DNA of 64,000 nt from Prevotella sp. AGR2160 (GCF_000424185.1 NZ_AUJK01000006.1:1-64000); one strand, 5' to 3'. Positions 44,932-53,519 are shown, counted from the first letter of the stretch. Notes: generated by a model from the sequence alone, not told the origin. Numbers and translations: made by a program.

Positions 44932-47424
44932 TTACTTTTTTCTCTTATACTCCACGATGCCGAGCACGACGATGAGGAGCAGGAGGACATAACCGAAGTA
45001 AGCCACAGTCTCCGTCGTCTGCACACTCTTCGGATGGAAGTCGAGGACAACCTGGTGATTACCAGCAGGCACACGGAGGGCACGGAGGACATAGTTGACA
45101 CGTCCAAGCTCAGCGGGCTTCCCATCAATCGTGGCTGTCCACTCCGGATAATAGATCTCCGAGAAGACGACGACACCACCCTTTGAGCTCTGCACGCTGT
45201 AGGTGAGATGGTCCGGCTTATAGTCGGTGATCTTGACAACAGACATATCATCCTGCGGCACAGCCTGTCCGAGTTCCACCTCAAACTTCTTGTCGGCCAC
45301 GGCGGCATGACGGAGATCGATCTTCCCTACTCCATCCAGTTCCTCGTTGGCATTATTGACATAGTTGATCTTGTCAACGAACCACGCGTTACCATAGACA
45401 TAGGGGTTCTGCAACGGCACTGTCTGACCACCCTGGAGCGGCAGGATAAAGTATTTCGCGTTGAGCATGTTCAGTACGGGCCATACCTTATTACCGTCCA
45501 CCTTGGTCATATCGCCCTGCGCATTGGCGATAGCGGGCATCGTCTTCTGCATCTCAGGAGAGATATAAGCATCGATGAGCTCCTGGTAGCGGCGCAGCTT
45601 GGCAGCATGATATCCGCCAATGCTCTTGTGATAATAAGAAGTCTCATTCTCATTGAATGTGCTGCTGGCGAAATTCAGCACACGGTAGTCGAGGCTCTTG
45701 TCGCGGAGAATCTGCTTATCGGTGGCGGTCATAGCCTGCGGGGTGTCGCGCTCGCTCTTCTCGACGAACATATCATCGTAGAGGTAGCGCTTGTCAACCA
45801 TCCACATATCCACCAAACAGAGAACAGCGATGGCGGCGATCATATACGGCGCACGGAGCTTGCGGTAACGATAGAGCAACAGCAGGGCCGTACCGATGAC
45901 GATGATCCAGAAGGAGCGCCAGCAGTCAGCGGTGAAGATTGCCTTACGGACCACCGTGAGATTCTGCATCAGGAGGTTGATGAAGGCGGCACTGTCCGCA
46001 TTCTGTGCGGCAATCTGATGGAACTGCTGCTGTTCGGCTGCGGAGATATAATCGAATATTCCCGGGAAGATCGCGAAGAGGAAGCAGAAGCCGGCGGTGA
46101 GACCGAAGGAGGTCCACAGCCACCGCTGTTTGGTCTTCAGGATATCGGGCTCGTCACAGATCTTCTTCAGTGCCATCATGGCCAGCAACGGGATCGTGAA
46201 CTCAGCGATGACGAGGATGGACGCGACGGTACGGAACTTGTCGTACATCGGCACATAGTCGAGGAAGAAATTCGTGAAGCCCATGAAGTTCTTACCCCAA
46301 GAGAGGAAGATCGAGAGGATGGTGGCAGCGAGGAGCGCCCATTTCATCGGGCCCTTCACGATGAAGAGTCCGAGGATGAACAGCATGAGTACGAAGGCAC
46401 CGACATATACCGGTCCACTCGTTCCTGGCTGGTCGCCCCAGTACTGTCCCAACTGCTGATAAGCCTGCATGAACTGCGGATCACCTTTCTCCTGTACGAT
46501 CTTGTTCTCACTCATCGGCACAGAGGCACCACCCTTGGCATTCGGGATCAGAAGAGTCCAGGTCTCGTCGATGCCATAGCTCCACTGCGTGATATAGTCG
46601 CGGTCGAGGCCGTTGTTCGTCTGGTTGGCCGTGTTCTTCTTCACCAGCTCACTCTTGCCACGCATACTCTCCTGACCATACTGCCAGGTGTGATAGAGGT
46701 TACTGATGTTCAGACAGATACCCACGGCAGCACCGACAACGCAGACGGCGGAAGCTTTCCAGAAGCGTTTCATCTCATGCTTACGGATAGCGTCGGCAAG
46801 GAAGGCGATGACCATGAAGAGGATGACGAAGAGATAATAATAGGTCATCTGCACATGGTTGGCATTGATCTCAAAGGCCGTAAAGAGGGCCGTGACGAAG
46901 AGTCCCCACAGATATTTCCCGCAGTAAGACAATACGATACCGGCAATCATCGGCGGCAGATAGCCCAGGGCGAAGACTTTCCACATATGTCCGGCGGCGA
47001 TGATGATGAAGAAATAGCTGGAGAAGGCCCACAAGATACTACCGAGGATGGCCAGTTCCCTTCGAAAGTCAAAAGCCCGCAGCAGGATATAGAAGCCCAG
47101 GAGATAGACAAACACTTCCCACACATAATCCGGCAGCCAGAGATGGAACACATTCTCCAACTGGTTCAGCACGGTCTGACTCTTATACGACGGTGCCATC
47201 TGATAAGTCGGCATACCGGAGAAGATGGAGTTCGTCCACCGGCTTGTCTCACCGGTCTTTTCCTGATACTGAGCTAACTCCTGTCCGGCACCACGGCCCG
47301 CACTGCTGTCGTGGCGATAGAGGATACGCCCGTCGATGTCGGCAGGCATGAAATAAACGAAGGAAATGACGGCAAAGATCACGATTGCCAGCACATCCAA
47401 TAGGTACTTCTTGTTGAGTTTCAT
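44932..47424 (-). CDS. YfhO family multi-pass membrane protein
   Basis: An 830-residue integral membrane protein with about 13 or more helices, beginning YLLDVLAIVIFAVISFVYF (about 6-24). The extracytoplasmic loop DIDGRILYRHDSSAGRGAGQELAQY and the segment RWTNSIFSGMPTYQMAP are typical of YfhO. Family members are GT-C-fold proteins linked to lipid-anchored sugar transfer (for example lipoteichoic-acid glycosylation in Firmicutes); the role in Bacteroidota is unknown. The C-terminal part (about 640-800) is a soluble beta-rich domain with VVVFSEIYYPEWTATIDGKPA, then a final helix and KRKK. It is the first gene of the run leading to GSCFA and murF-alr. Confidence 0.85.
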   Translation of the reverse strand: MKLNKKYLLDVLAIVIFAVISFVYFMPADIDGRILYRHDSSAGRGAGQELAQYQEKTGETSRWTNSIFSGMPTYQMAPSYKSQTVLNQLENVFHLWLPDYVWEVFVYLLGFYILLRAFDFRRELAILGSILWAFSSYFFIIIAAGHMWKVFALGYLPPMIAGIVLSYCGKYLWGLFVTALFTAFEINANHVQMTYYYLFVILFMVIAFLADAIRKHEMKRFWKASAVCVVGAAVGICLNISNLYHTWQYGQESMRGKSELVKKNTANQTNNGLDRDYITQWSYGIDETWTLLIPNAKGGASVPMSENKIVQEKGDPQFMQAYQQLGQYWGDQPGTSGPVYVGAFVLMLFILGLFIVKGPMKWALLAATILSIFLSWGKNFMGFTNFFLDYVPMYDKFRTVASILVIAEFTIPLLAMMALKKICDEPDILKTKQRWLWTSFGLTAGFCFLFAIFPGIFDYISAAEQQQFHQIAAQNADSAAFINLLMQNLTVVRKAIFTADCWRSFWIIVIGTALLLLYRYRKLRAPYMIAAIAVLCLVDMWMVDKRYLYDDMFVEKSERDTPQAMTATDKQILRDKSLDYRVLNFASSTFNENETSYYHKSIGGYHAAKLRRYQELIDAYISPEMQKTMPAIANAQGDMTKVDGNKVWPVLNMLNAKYFILPLQGGQTVPLQNPYVYGNAWFVDKINYVNNANEELDGVGKIDLRHAAVADKKFEVELGQAVPQDDMSVVKITDYKPDHLTYSVQSSKGGVVVFSEIYYPEWTATIDGKPAELGRVNYVLRALRVPAGNHQVVLDFHPKSVQTTETVAYFGYVLLLLIVVLGIVEYKRKK

Positions 47425-47445
47425 TATTTTTTTAATAATTTACCG

Positions 47446-47453
47446 CAAAGATA
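47446..47453 (-). promoter_or_regulatory. -7 box for yfhO
   Basis: TATCTTTG on the minus strand, 21 bases before the yfhO ATG, divergent from the mtnN promoter. Confidence 0.6.
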
Positions 47454-47467
47454 CGGACTTTTTTTCG

Positions 47468-47475
47468 TAATTTTG
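47468..47475 (+). promoter_or_regulatory. -7 box for mtnN-luxS
   Basis: TAATTTTG, 20 bases before the mtnN ATG. The two divergent boxes are only 14 bases apart, so polymerases would compete. Confidence 0.6.
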
Positions 47476-47495
47476 CAACAAAGAATGAAAAATCA

Positions 47496-48182
47496 ATGAA
47501 AATAGGAATAATCGTTGCAATGGACAAAGAATTTGCCCAGTTGCGCACACTGTTAGATGACGCTGACACCGAGCGCTATCATCATAAGGACTTCGTTCTG
47601 GGAAAATTAGGAAAGCATCAGATCATCATGCAGCAGTGCGGCATCGGAAAGGTCAATGCCGCCATCGGTGCCGTGGAGATGATCGACAACTACGCCCCCG
47701 ATCTTGTGATCTCCACCGGTGTCGCCGGTGGCGCGAGCACGGAGCTGAACCCGCTCGATGTCGTCGTGGCCGCTGAGACGACCTATCATGATGTATACTG
47801 TGGTGAGGAAGTGGAATATGGTCAGCTCATCGGCACGCCGGCCCGTTTCCATGCTCCGAAAGAATATGTTGAGAAAGCCATCAGCCTGAACAGTCCCCAA
47901 CAGAAAGTCGTCGCCGGCCTTACCGTCAGCGGTGACTGGTTTGTGGATACGAAAGAGAAGATGCAGTCTATCCTCTCCCACTTTCCGCAGGCCATGGCCG
48001 TGGATATGGAGAGCTGCAGCATCGCCCAGACCTGTCATATCTACAAGACGCCATTCATCTCCTTCCGCATCATCAGTGATGTGCCGTTGAAAGACGAGAA
48101 GGCGGCACAGTATTTTGATTTCTGGAACCGGATGGCAGAGGGCAGCTTCAATGTGACGAAAGATTTCTTGAAGTCATTATAA
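47496..48182 (+). CDS. mtnN: 5'-methylthioadenosine/S-adenosylhomocysteine nucleosidase
   Basis: A 228-residue cytosolic enzyme that removes adenine from S-adenosylhomocysteine and methylthioadenosine. Catalytic Glu12 is in MDKEFAQL, the purine-site region is TGVAGGAS (about 69-76), ribose-binding MESCSIAQ (about 171-178) and the catalytic aspartate in IISDVPL (about 194). The length matches the family. It supplies S-ribosylhomocysteine to LuxS, whose gene starts 31 bases downstream, so the pair forms a complete activated-methyl-cycle detoxification module. Confidence 0.96.
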   Translation: MKIGIIVAMDKEFAQLRTLLDDADTERYHHKDFVLGKLGKHQIIMQQCGIGKVNAAIGAVEMIDNYAPDLVISTGVAGGASTELNPLDVVVAAETTYHDVYCGEEVEYGQLIGTPARFHAPKEYVEKAISLNSPQQKVVAGLTVSGDWFVDTKEKMQSILSHFPQAMAVDMESCSIAQTCHIYKTPFISFRIISDVPLKDEKAAQYFDFWNRMAEGSFNVTKDFLKSL

Positions 48183-48213
48183 GTTTACATTATAATATTA
48201 TACGTGCAAAATC

Positions 48214-48696
48214 ATGAAGAAAATACCGAGTTTTACCATCAATCACCTCAAGCTCCTGCGTGGCATCTATGTCAGCCGCAAGGATGAGGTCGGCGGAGAA
48301 GTCATCACGACGTTTGATATCCGCATGAAAGAGCCGAACCGCGAGCCCGTTGTCCACGCCGGCGCCCTCCATACCATCGAGCATCTCGCCGCTACCTATC
48401 TGCGCAACGACCCCGAATGGAAAGACCGCGTGATCTACTGGGGCCCCATGGGCTGTCTCACGGGCAACTATCTCTTGCTGCGTGGTGATCTGGAGAGTAA
48501 GGATATTGTGGAACTGATGAAGCGCACGTTCCGTTTCATCGCTGACTATGAGGGAGAAGTCCCCGGCGCTGCTCCCCAGGACTGCGGCAACTATCTCCTC
48601 CACGACCTGCCCATGGCCAAATGGGAGGCCCGCAAATATCTCACGGAGGTTCTCGAGAACATCAAGCCCGAAAACTTGGTATACCCCACTCTGTAG
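48214..48696 (+). CDS. luxS: S-ribosylhomocysteine lyase LuxS
   Basis: A 160-residue metalloenzyme that cleaves S-ribosylhomocysteine to homocysteine and DPD, the precursor of autoinducer 2. The metal site is HTIEH (about 53-57) with the third ligand Cys in QDCGNYL (about 126), and the catalytic cysteine is in PMGCLTG (about 81-87). The N-terminus NHLKLLRGIYVSRKDEVGG fits the family. It is the second gene of the mtnN operon. AI-2 signalling itself would need receptors not seen here; recycling of homocysteine is the safer role. Confidence 0.97.
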   Translation: MKKIPSFTINHLKLLRGIYVSRKDEVGGEVITTFDIRMKEPNREPVVHAGALHTIEHLAATYLRNDPEWKDRVIYWGPMGCLTGNYLLLRGDLESKDIVELMKRTFRFIADYEGEVPGAAPQDCGNYLLHDLPMAKWEARKYLTEVLENIKPENLVYPTL

Positions 48697-48717
48697 GGAC
48701 ATGATTTATCATGATCC
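48696..48717. repeat. Family 3 palindrome, copy 2
   Basis: GGGACATGAT-tt-ATCATGATCC overlaps the luxS stop codon by the last base and is inverted relative to the other copies. Confidence 0.7.
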
Positions 48718-48727
48718 GCCCGTGAAA

Positions 48728-48765
48728 GGCCTGCCGTTCAGTGCTTGCGCTTTGCAAGCGCAAGG
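48728..48765 (+). repeat. Family 1 palindromic unit, convergent gap
   Basis: Hairpin at 48744-48764 after GGCCTGCCGTTCAGTG. The 3' flank is GTAGGC, not GAAGCGCA. It ends 7 bases before the next gene's stop. Confidence 0.85.
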
Positions 48766-48771
48766 TAGGCC

Positions 48772-49491
48772 CTACAACTGATACCCCACAGAGAACCAGA
48801 AGGACTTGTTGCGGCTGTTCTGATCCTTCACGGCCTTCGTCAGCGGGAAGTTATAACGGACATCCAGGACGACATGCTCATACTCATACGACACGCCGAG
48901 GGGCAGCGTGAGACCAAAGGACTTGAACTCATCCTTATTTTTCGTATCCCACTGATAATTGTTCGCGTCCTGTCCGTCAATCTTATCATACTCGCGCTGG
49001 ACAGTACCGTCCGAGCTGGTCGTCTCGGTGAAACTCGTCAGCGTCGACTTCCATTTCGCATAGGCCAGAAAGCCCGCCTGCAGACCGGCATTCACCGACA
49101 AGCCCGGCGCCACGTAGACATGGGCCATCAGCGGTACTTGGATATAACCTAAGTTCTGTGACAGGTCATAGTAGTCCTGTTCCTTATACTTATTTCCTTC
49201 TGTAGATGAGGAAGAATAATCCTTATAATGATAGCCTTGCAACGCATAATAAGCACCGAGCGACACCGCGACATTTTTCGTCCACTGATATTGCAGATCC
49301 GCACCGGCTACGAAGCCCGGCTTATACTGTGGTTTGAGGACAGCAACATCCGAAACTGCCAGAGGATCATCCGACATGCTGCTGATTGTCACGCCGACAC
49401 GCGGAATGATGGAGACTGTGCCCACTTCCGACTGGGCCTGAGCACCAAGAGCGGCTGCCACTAAGGTAAGAGATAAAAAAAGACGTTTCAT
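48772..49491 (-). CDS. PorT-like outer-membrane beta-barrel protein
   Basis: A 239-residue exported protein. Signal peptide MKRLFLSLTLVAAALGAQAQ, then alternating beta strands with aromatic ends (KPGFVAGADLQYQW, VSLGAYYALQGYHY, LGYIQVPLMAHVYVAPGLSVNAGLQAG) and a C-terminal strand SFWFSVGYQL ending in an aromatic/Leu pair. This predicts an eight- to ten-strand barrel of the outer-membrane/PorT family. The function is unknown. I chose the ATG at 49491 because it starts the signal peptide; the 30 codons upstream in frame have no such features. The start codon lies in a perfect inverted repeat (49480-49527). Confidence 0.85.
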   Translation of the reverse strand: MKRLFLSLTLVAAALGAQAQSEVGTVSIIPRVGVTISSMSDDPLAVSDVAVLKPQYKPGFVAGADLQYQWTKNVAVSLGAYYALQGYHYKDYSSSSTEGNKYKEQDYYDLSQNLGYIQVPLMAHVYVAPGLSVNAGLQAGFLAYAKWKSTLTSFTETTSSDGTVQREYDKIDGQDANNYQWDTKNKDEFKSFGLTLPLGVSYEYEHVVLDVRYNFPLTKAVKDQNSRNKSFWFSVGYQL

Positions 49492-49527
49492 AAAATAGCG
49501 TTTTGATTCTATTCTATGAAACGTCTT
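49480..49527 (-). promoter_or_regulatory. Inverted repeat that covers the start codon of the barrel protein
   Basis: AAGACGTTTCAT in the leader is exactly complementary to ATGAAACGTCTT, the first four codons, with a 24-base loop. In RNA this would put the AUG and its downstream bases in a 12-base-pair stem. Confidence 0.6.
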
Positions 49528-49603
49528 GAATGGGAAAATATTGCCTGACCGGCAGGCGTTTTTCCATATGGGCGCCCACAAGGGGTGCCCCTACGAGAAG
49601 GAA

Positions 49604-51406
49604 TTATTCCTTGTTGGCGCGCTTACGCTCGAGGTGGTCGAGGATGATCTTGCGCATACGCATGCTCTTCGGCGTCACCTCTACATACTCGTCTTCCTTG
49701 ATGTACTCCAGGCATTCCTCAAGGCTCATCTCTACCTTCGGGATCACACGAGCCTTCTCATCGGAACCACTGGCACGGACATTCGTAAGCTGCTTGGCCT
49801 TTGTGACATTGATCACGAGGTCGTTGTCGTGCACATGTTCGCCGACAACCTCACCGGCGTAGACCTCATCTCCCGGATCGATGAAGAACTTACCACGATC
49901 CTGCAGCTTATCGATAGCATAGGCGTAGGCGGTACCAGTCTCCATGGCGATCATGGAACCGTTGGTACGACGCGTGATCTCACCCTTGTAAGGCTGATAG
50001 TTCTTGAAACGGTGTGCCATGATGGCCTCACCCTGGGATGCAGTGAGGACATTCGTACGCAGACCGATGATACCACGGGAAGGAATCTCAAACTGGATAT
50101 TCACGCGGTCACCCTCGCTGTCCATACCGACAAGCTCGCCCTTACGGCGCGTCACCATATCAACCATCTTGGAAGAATAGTCATTCGGCACGTTGATGGT
50201 CAACTCCTCAATAGGCTCACACTTCTTGCCGTCGATCTCCTTGTAGATAACCTGCGGCTGACCTACCTGCAGCTCGAAGCCCTCACGACGCATGGTCTCG
50301 ATGAGGACGGAGAGATGCAGCACGCCACGGCCACTGACGATCCAACGGTCAGTATAGCCTTCCACGGGCTTGACACGGAGGGCGAGATTCTTCTCCAACT
50401 CCTTGTCGAGACGCTCCTGGATATGACGGGAAGTACAGAACTTACCCTCACGGCCGAAGAACGGAGAGTCGTTGATCGTGAAGAGCATACTCATCGTAGG
50501 CTCATCAACGGCGATCGGCGGCAGCGGCTCCGGATTCTCGAAGTCGGCGATGGTATCACCGATCTCGAATTTCTCCAGACCGACAACGGCGCAGATATCA
50601 CCACTCTCCACCTCGGGAGTCTGCTTATGGGTGATACCCTCAAAAGTATGGAGCTCCTTGATCTTCGTCTTCTCCTGCGTGCCGTCACGATGGCAGATTG
50701 TAATGTTCTGACCATCTTTCAGCACACCACGGTGCACACGGCCCACAGCGATACGGCCGGTATAATTGGAGTAGTCCAGAGAAGTGATCAACATCTGCGG
50801 CGTACCGTCGAGGTGCTTCGGAGCAGGGATGACCTTCACGATCAGATCGAGGAGATAGTCGATGTTATCCGTCGGCGTCTTCCAGTCAGGACCCATCCAG
50901 CCGTTCTTGGCAGAGCCATAGACAACGGGGAAGTCGAGCTGGTCCTCGGTAGCGTTGAGGTCGCACATCAGGTCGAAGACCATCTCGTAGACCTCTTCCG
51001 GCCGACAGTTGGGTTTATCAACCTTATTGACGACGACGATAGGCTTCAGACCGAGCTGCAGGGCTTTCTGCAGCACGAAACGGGTCTGAGGCATCGGGCC
51101 CTCAAAAGCGTCAACGAGGAGGAGGCAGCCATCGGCCATGTTCAGCACACGCTCCACCTCACCACCGAAGTCAGAGTGACCCGGTGTATCGAGAATATTG
51201 ATTTTCGTGCCTTTCCATCTGATGGAAACGTTCTTGGAGAGGATCGTAATACCACGTTCACGCTCCAAGTCATTGGAGTCGAGGACCTCCCCACTGTTAT
51301 CCTGTCCGTCACGGAAGAGTTTTCCAGCGAGCATCATCTTGTCTACCAACGTTGTCTTTCCGTGGTCGACATGCGCAATAACGGCAATGTTTCTAATGTC
51401 TTGCAT
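49604..51406 (-). CDS. typA: Ribosome-associated GTPase TypA/BipA
   Basis: A 600-residue translational GTPase of the EF-G-like group that helps ribosome assembly and stress or low-temperature growth. G domain: AHVDHGKTTLVDKMM (G1), RERGITILSKN (switch I, G2), DTPGHSDFGGEV (G3) and NKVDKP (G4). Domains II, III and V follow, with the BipA-specific C-terminal domain (KEEMSLEECLEYIKEDEYVEVTPKS-like, about 550-590) and a basic tail RKIILDHLERKRANKE. I chose MQDIRNIAVIAH as start: it gives the family length, and a promoter box lies just upstream inside a longer in-frame opening. Confidence 0.96.
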   Translation of the reverse strand: MQDIRNIAVIAHVDHGKTTLVDKMMLAGKLFRDGQDNSGEVLDSNDLERERGITILSKNVSIRWKGTKINILDTPGHSDFGGEVERVLNMADGCLLLVDAFEGPMPQTRFVLQKALQLGLKPIVVVNKVDKPNCRPEEVYEMVFDLMCDLNATEDQLDFPVVYGSAKNGWMGPDWKTPTDNIDYLLDLIVKVIPAPKHLDGTPQMLITSLDYSNYTGRIAVGRVHRGVLKDGQNITICHRDGTQEKTKIKELHTFEGITHKQTPEVESGDICAVVGLEKFEIGDTIADFENPEPLPPIAVDEPTMSMLFTINDSPFFGREGKFCTSRHIQERLDKELEKNLALRVKPVEGYTDRWIVSGRGVLHLSVLIETMRREGFELQVGQPQVIYKEIDGKKCEPIEELTINVPNDYSSKMVDMVTRRKGELVGMDSEGDRVNIQFEIPSRGIIGLRTNVLTASQGEAIMAHRFKNYQPYKGEITRRTNGSMIAMETGTAYAYAIDKLQDRGKFFIDPGDEVYAGEVVGEHVHDNDLVINVTKAKQLTNVRASGSDEKARVIPKVEMSLEECLEYIKEDEYVEVTPKSMRMRKIILDHLERKRANKE

Positions 51407-51442
51407 CTGAATAAATCTTAAATAGCTATTTGTATTTGGCTG

Positions 51443-51450
51443 CAAAAGTA
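51443..51450 (-). promoter_or_regulatory. -7 box for typA
   Basis: TACTTTTG on the minus strand, 36 bases before the typA ATG. It supports the start at 51406. The -33 region is weak. Confidence 0.6.
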
Positions 51451-51468
51451 CAAAAAATAAGTGGAATA

Positions 51469-51500
51469 TTTGCACCTTTCTCAAAAAAGTTGTACCTTTG
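51469..51500 (+). promoter_or_regulatory. rpsO promoter
   Basis: TTTG (51469-51472), 20 bases, TACCTTTG (51493-51500). A full consensus match, divergent from typA. Confidence 0.8.
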
Positions 51501-51507
51501 CACCCGC

Positions 51508-51611
51508 ATTTTAGGAAAATCCTATGCATTCGACCTCGTAACCCGTTGTGATGATGGCGGCTGGCGAGGGAAGGATGTAATGATGCGACAACAATTAATC
51601 ATTCAATTTCA
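51508..51611 (+). promoter_or_regulatory. Long structured leader of rpsO
   Basis: About 100 bases lie between the predicted start of transcription and the rpsO ATG. A hairpin GCAT..AGGA-aaa-TCCT..ATGC covers 51507-51529, and GTTGT (51545) can pair with ACAAC (51588) to close a GC-rich G-tract region. It also holds a tiny reading frame, ATG to TAA, at 51523-51541. It may be an S15 autoregulatory leader; this is inference. Confidence 0.4.
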
Positions 51612-51881
51612 ATGTATTTGAACAAGGAAAAGAAGGCTGAGATCTTCGAGAAGAACGGCAAGAATGCCCAGGACACCGGTAGCGCAGAGAGCCAGATCGC
51701 TCTCTTCTCTTATCGTATCGCTCATCTGACAGAGCACGTGAAGAAGAACCACAAGGACTATGTCACCACACGTGCCATCACGAAGCTCGTCGGTAAGCGT
51801 CGTGCCCTCCTCAACTATCTCTACGACCGTGACGTTAACCGCTATCGTGCTATCGTCAAGGCTCTGGGTCTGAGAAAGTAA
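51612..51881 (+). CDS. rpsO: 30S ribosomal protein S15
   Basis: The 89-residue primary 16S rRNA-binding protein that organises the central domain of the 30S subunit. The four-helix fold is evident: DTGSAESQIALFSYRIAHLTEHVKKNHKD (about 20-48) with the rRNA-contact residues, then RALLNYLYDRDVNRYRAIVKALGLRK to the end, a nearly universal S15 C-terminus. It has its own promoter and a bidirectional terminator. Codon use is biased as expected for a highly expressed gene. Confidence 0.98.
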   Translation: MYLNKEKKAEIFEKNGKNAQDTGSAESQIALFSYRIAHLTEHVKKNHKDYVTTRAITKLVGKRRALLNYLYDRDVNRYRAIVKALGLRK

Positions 51882-51902
51882 ATAAGCCTCACCCACAAAA
51901 AT

Positions 51903-51939
51903 AAAACTCCCACCTATTTTATAATAGGCGGGAGTTTTT
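51903..51939. terminator. Bidirectional terminator between rpsO and folK
   Basis: AAAACTCCC-CCTA and TAGG-GGGAGTTTTT arms around TTTTATAA, with one unpaired position per arm. T-runs on both strands. It is shared by two convergent genes and reaches the folK stop codon. Confidence 0.9.
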
Positions 51940-52348
51940 ATTTTTGGGATATTTCCCTCAACGGCACCATCACAAAGTCCCGCTCGTGCATCAGCGGGTG
52001 AGGAATCTTCAAGTCGGGCTCATCGATATGGAGATCATCGTAGAGAAGGATGTCGATATCAATCAGGCGGTCGTGATACTCACCGTTATGACTCTTCTCC
52101 GTACGTCCCATGAGTCGTTCGACCTCCTGTGTCTTCTCCAACACCTGTCGCGGCGACAACATCGTCTCCACACAGACGCAGGCATTCAGGAAGTCATGTT
52201 CCGACTGGAATCCCCATGGCTTCGTAGCATAAAGCGATGACCGGCGCGTCACAGCCCCGATCATCGCTTCTATCTTTTCTATGGACAAGGATATATTCCG
52301 CTCCTTATCCCCCAGGTTTGTTCCCAGGCCTAAATACACATTGTGCAT
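51938..52348 (-). CDS. folK: 6-Hydroxymethyl-dihydropterin pyrophosphokinase
   Basis: A 136-residue folate-pathway enzyme that transfers pyrophosphate from ATP to 6-hydroxymethyl-7,8-dihydropterin, the product of FolB. It begins YLGLGTNLGDKERNI, the FolK signature, and contains LYATKPWGFQSEHDFLNACVCVET (about 39-62), DIDILLYDD with the two Mg-binding aspartates (about 97-105), and IPHPLMHERDFVMVPL near the end. The length is slightly shorter than E. coli FolK (159). It lies 4 bases after queA at the end of a minus-strand run. Confidence 0.95.
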   Translation of the reverse strand: MHNVYLGLGTNLGDKERNISLSIEKIEAMIGAVTRRSSLYATKPWGFQSEHDFLNACVCVETMLSPRQVLEKTQEVERLMGRTEKSHNGEYHDRLIDIDILLYDDLHIDEPDLKIPHPLMHERDFVMVPLREISQK

Positions 52349-52352
52349 TTCT

Positions 52353-53519
52353 TTAATCGTTCACGATCAACAGACTATCGCCGAAGCAACCGAACATATA
52401 ACCATTCTTCAGCGCCAAGTCGTAACAGTTCATGACATTGTCATAACCGCCAAAGGCTGCCGTCTCCATCATCAGTGTTGAGCCAGGATGATAGAAGTTT
52501 ACGACCATCGAGTCTGCCAGTCCGAAGTCATACGGTGGAAAAATAAACTTGTTCGTCCAACCGTCAAACTCCTTCAGGCGACCGTCTGTTCCCACGGCGG
52601 TCTCCGTAGCCTTCACCACACTGGCACCGACGGCACAGACATGATGCTCGTCATCCTTAGCCTTGTTAACCTTATGGCAGGCGTCAGCGCCGATGAGCAT
52701 CTGCTCGGAGTCCATCTTATGTTTCGTCAGATCCTCTACCTCAATGGGGTGGAACGTGCCGAGACCACAGTGGAGCGTGACAAAGGCGGCACCGATGCCT
52801 TTGATCTCCATCATCTTCATCATACGCTCAGAGAAATGGAGACCCGTAGACGGCGCCGTCACGGCACCCTCATTCTTGGCGTAGACGGTCTGAAACTGTT
52901 CTAAGTCATCCTTCGTGGCGTGATGGTCCTCCCGGTTGTCGATGACATAGCGGGGCAGCGGGGCCTCACCAAGAGCGAAGAGATTCCGTTTGAACTCCTC
53001 ATGGGGACTGTCATAGAGGAAGCGGAGCGTACGGCCGCGCGATGTGGTGTTATCAATGACCTCAGCCACCATCGTCGAGGTATCGTCGAAGAAGAGTTTG
53101 TTGCCGATACGGATCTTACGCGCCGGTTCCACGAGGACATCCCACAGGCGCATCTCCTCATTGAGCTCACGCAGGAGGAATACCTCGATCTTTGCGTCTG
53201 TCTTCTCCTTCGTACCATAGAGACGGGCGGGGAACACCTTCGTATCGTTGAATACGAACACGTCGCCGTCACCGAAATAGTCGAGCATATCGAGAAACTG
53301 CAGATAGTTACCCTCGTCGGGCTTGCCATCGCCGCCCTTGCGGTACATCTCTATCTCACTGCTCTTCTTGTGCAGCACCATCAGACGGGACTCGTCGCGG
53401 CGCGTCACCGTGAACGTTTCCTTGCTGCCGTCACTGCGCGTAAGGGTATGTTCGGCACGGTGGGGATAAAGGGCCACCTGCTCCTTAGGCAATTTGAAAT
53501 CGAATTGTGATAACTTCAT
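52353..53519 (-). CDS. queA: S-adenosylmethionine:tRNA ribosyltransferase-isomerase
   Basis: A 388-residue enzyme that adds the epoxycyclopentanediol group during queuosine synthesis in tRNA. Seen: FDFKLPKEQVALYPHR at the start, VFVFNDTKVFPARLYG (about 91-106), PLPRYVIDN, FQTVYAKNEGAVTAPSTGLHFSE (about 210-232) and FHPIEVEDLTKHKMDSEQ. It is about 30 residues longer than E. coli QueA (356), mainly from an insert after the first YPHR (TLTRSDGSKETFTVTRR, about 25-41). Between its start and truB lies a family 3 palindrome and 61 bases in all. Confidence 0.94.
   Translation of the reverse strand: MKLSQFDFKLPKEQVALYPHRAEHTLTRSDGSKETFTVTRRDESRLMVLHKKSSEIEMYRKGGDGKPDEGNYLQFLDMLDYFGDGDVFVFNDTKVFPARLYGTKEKTDAKIEVFLLRELNEEMRLWDVLVEPARKIRIGNKLFFDDTSTMVAEVIDNTTSRGRTLRFLYDSPHEEFKRNLFALGEAPLPRYVIDNREDHHATKDDLEQFQTVYAKNEGAVTAPSTGLHFSERMMKMMEIKGIGAAFVTLHCGLGTFHPIEVEDLTKHKMDSEQMLIGADACHKVNKAKDDEHHVCAVGASVVKATETAVGTDGRLKEFDGWTNKFIFPPYDFGLADSMVVNFYHPGSTLMMETAAFGGYDNVMNCYDLALKNGYMFGCFGDSLLIVND

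Noticed and set aside
49516..49548. Plus-strand mini reading frame (MKRLEWENIA)
   Set aside because: It begins with the mirrored arm of the inverted repeat, so its likeness to the barrel protein's MKRL start is a product of the palindrome.
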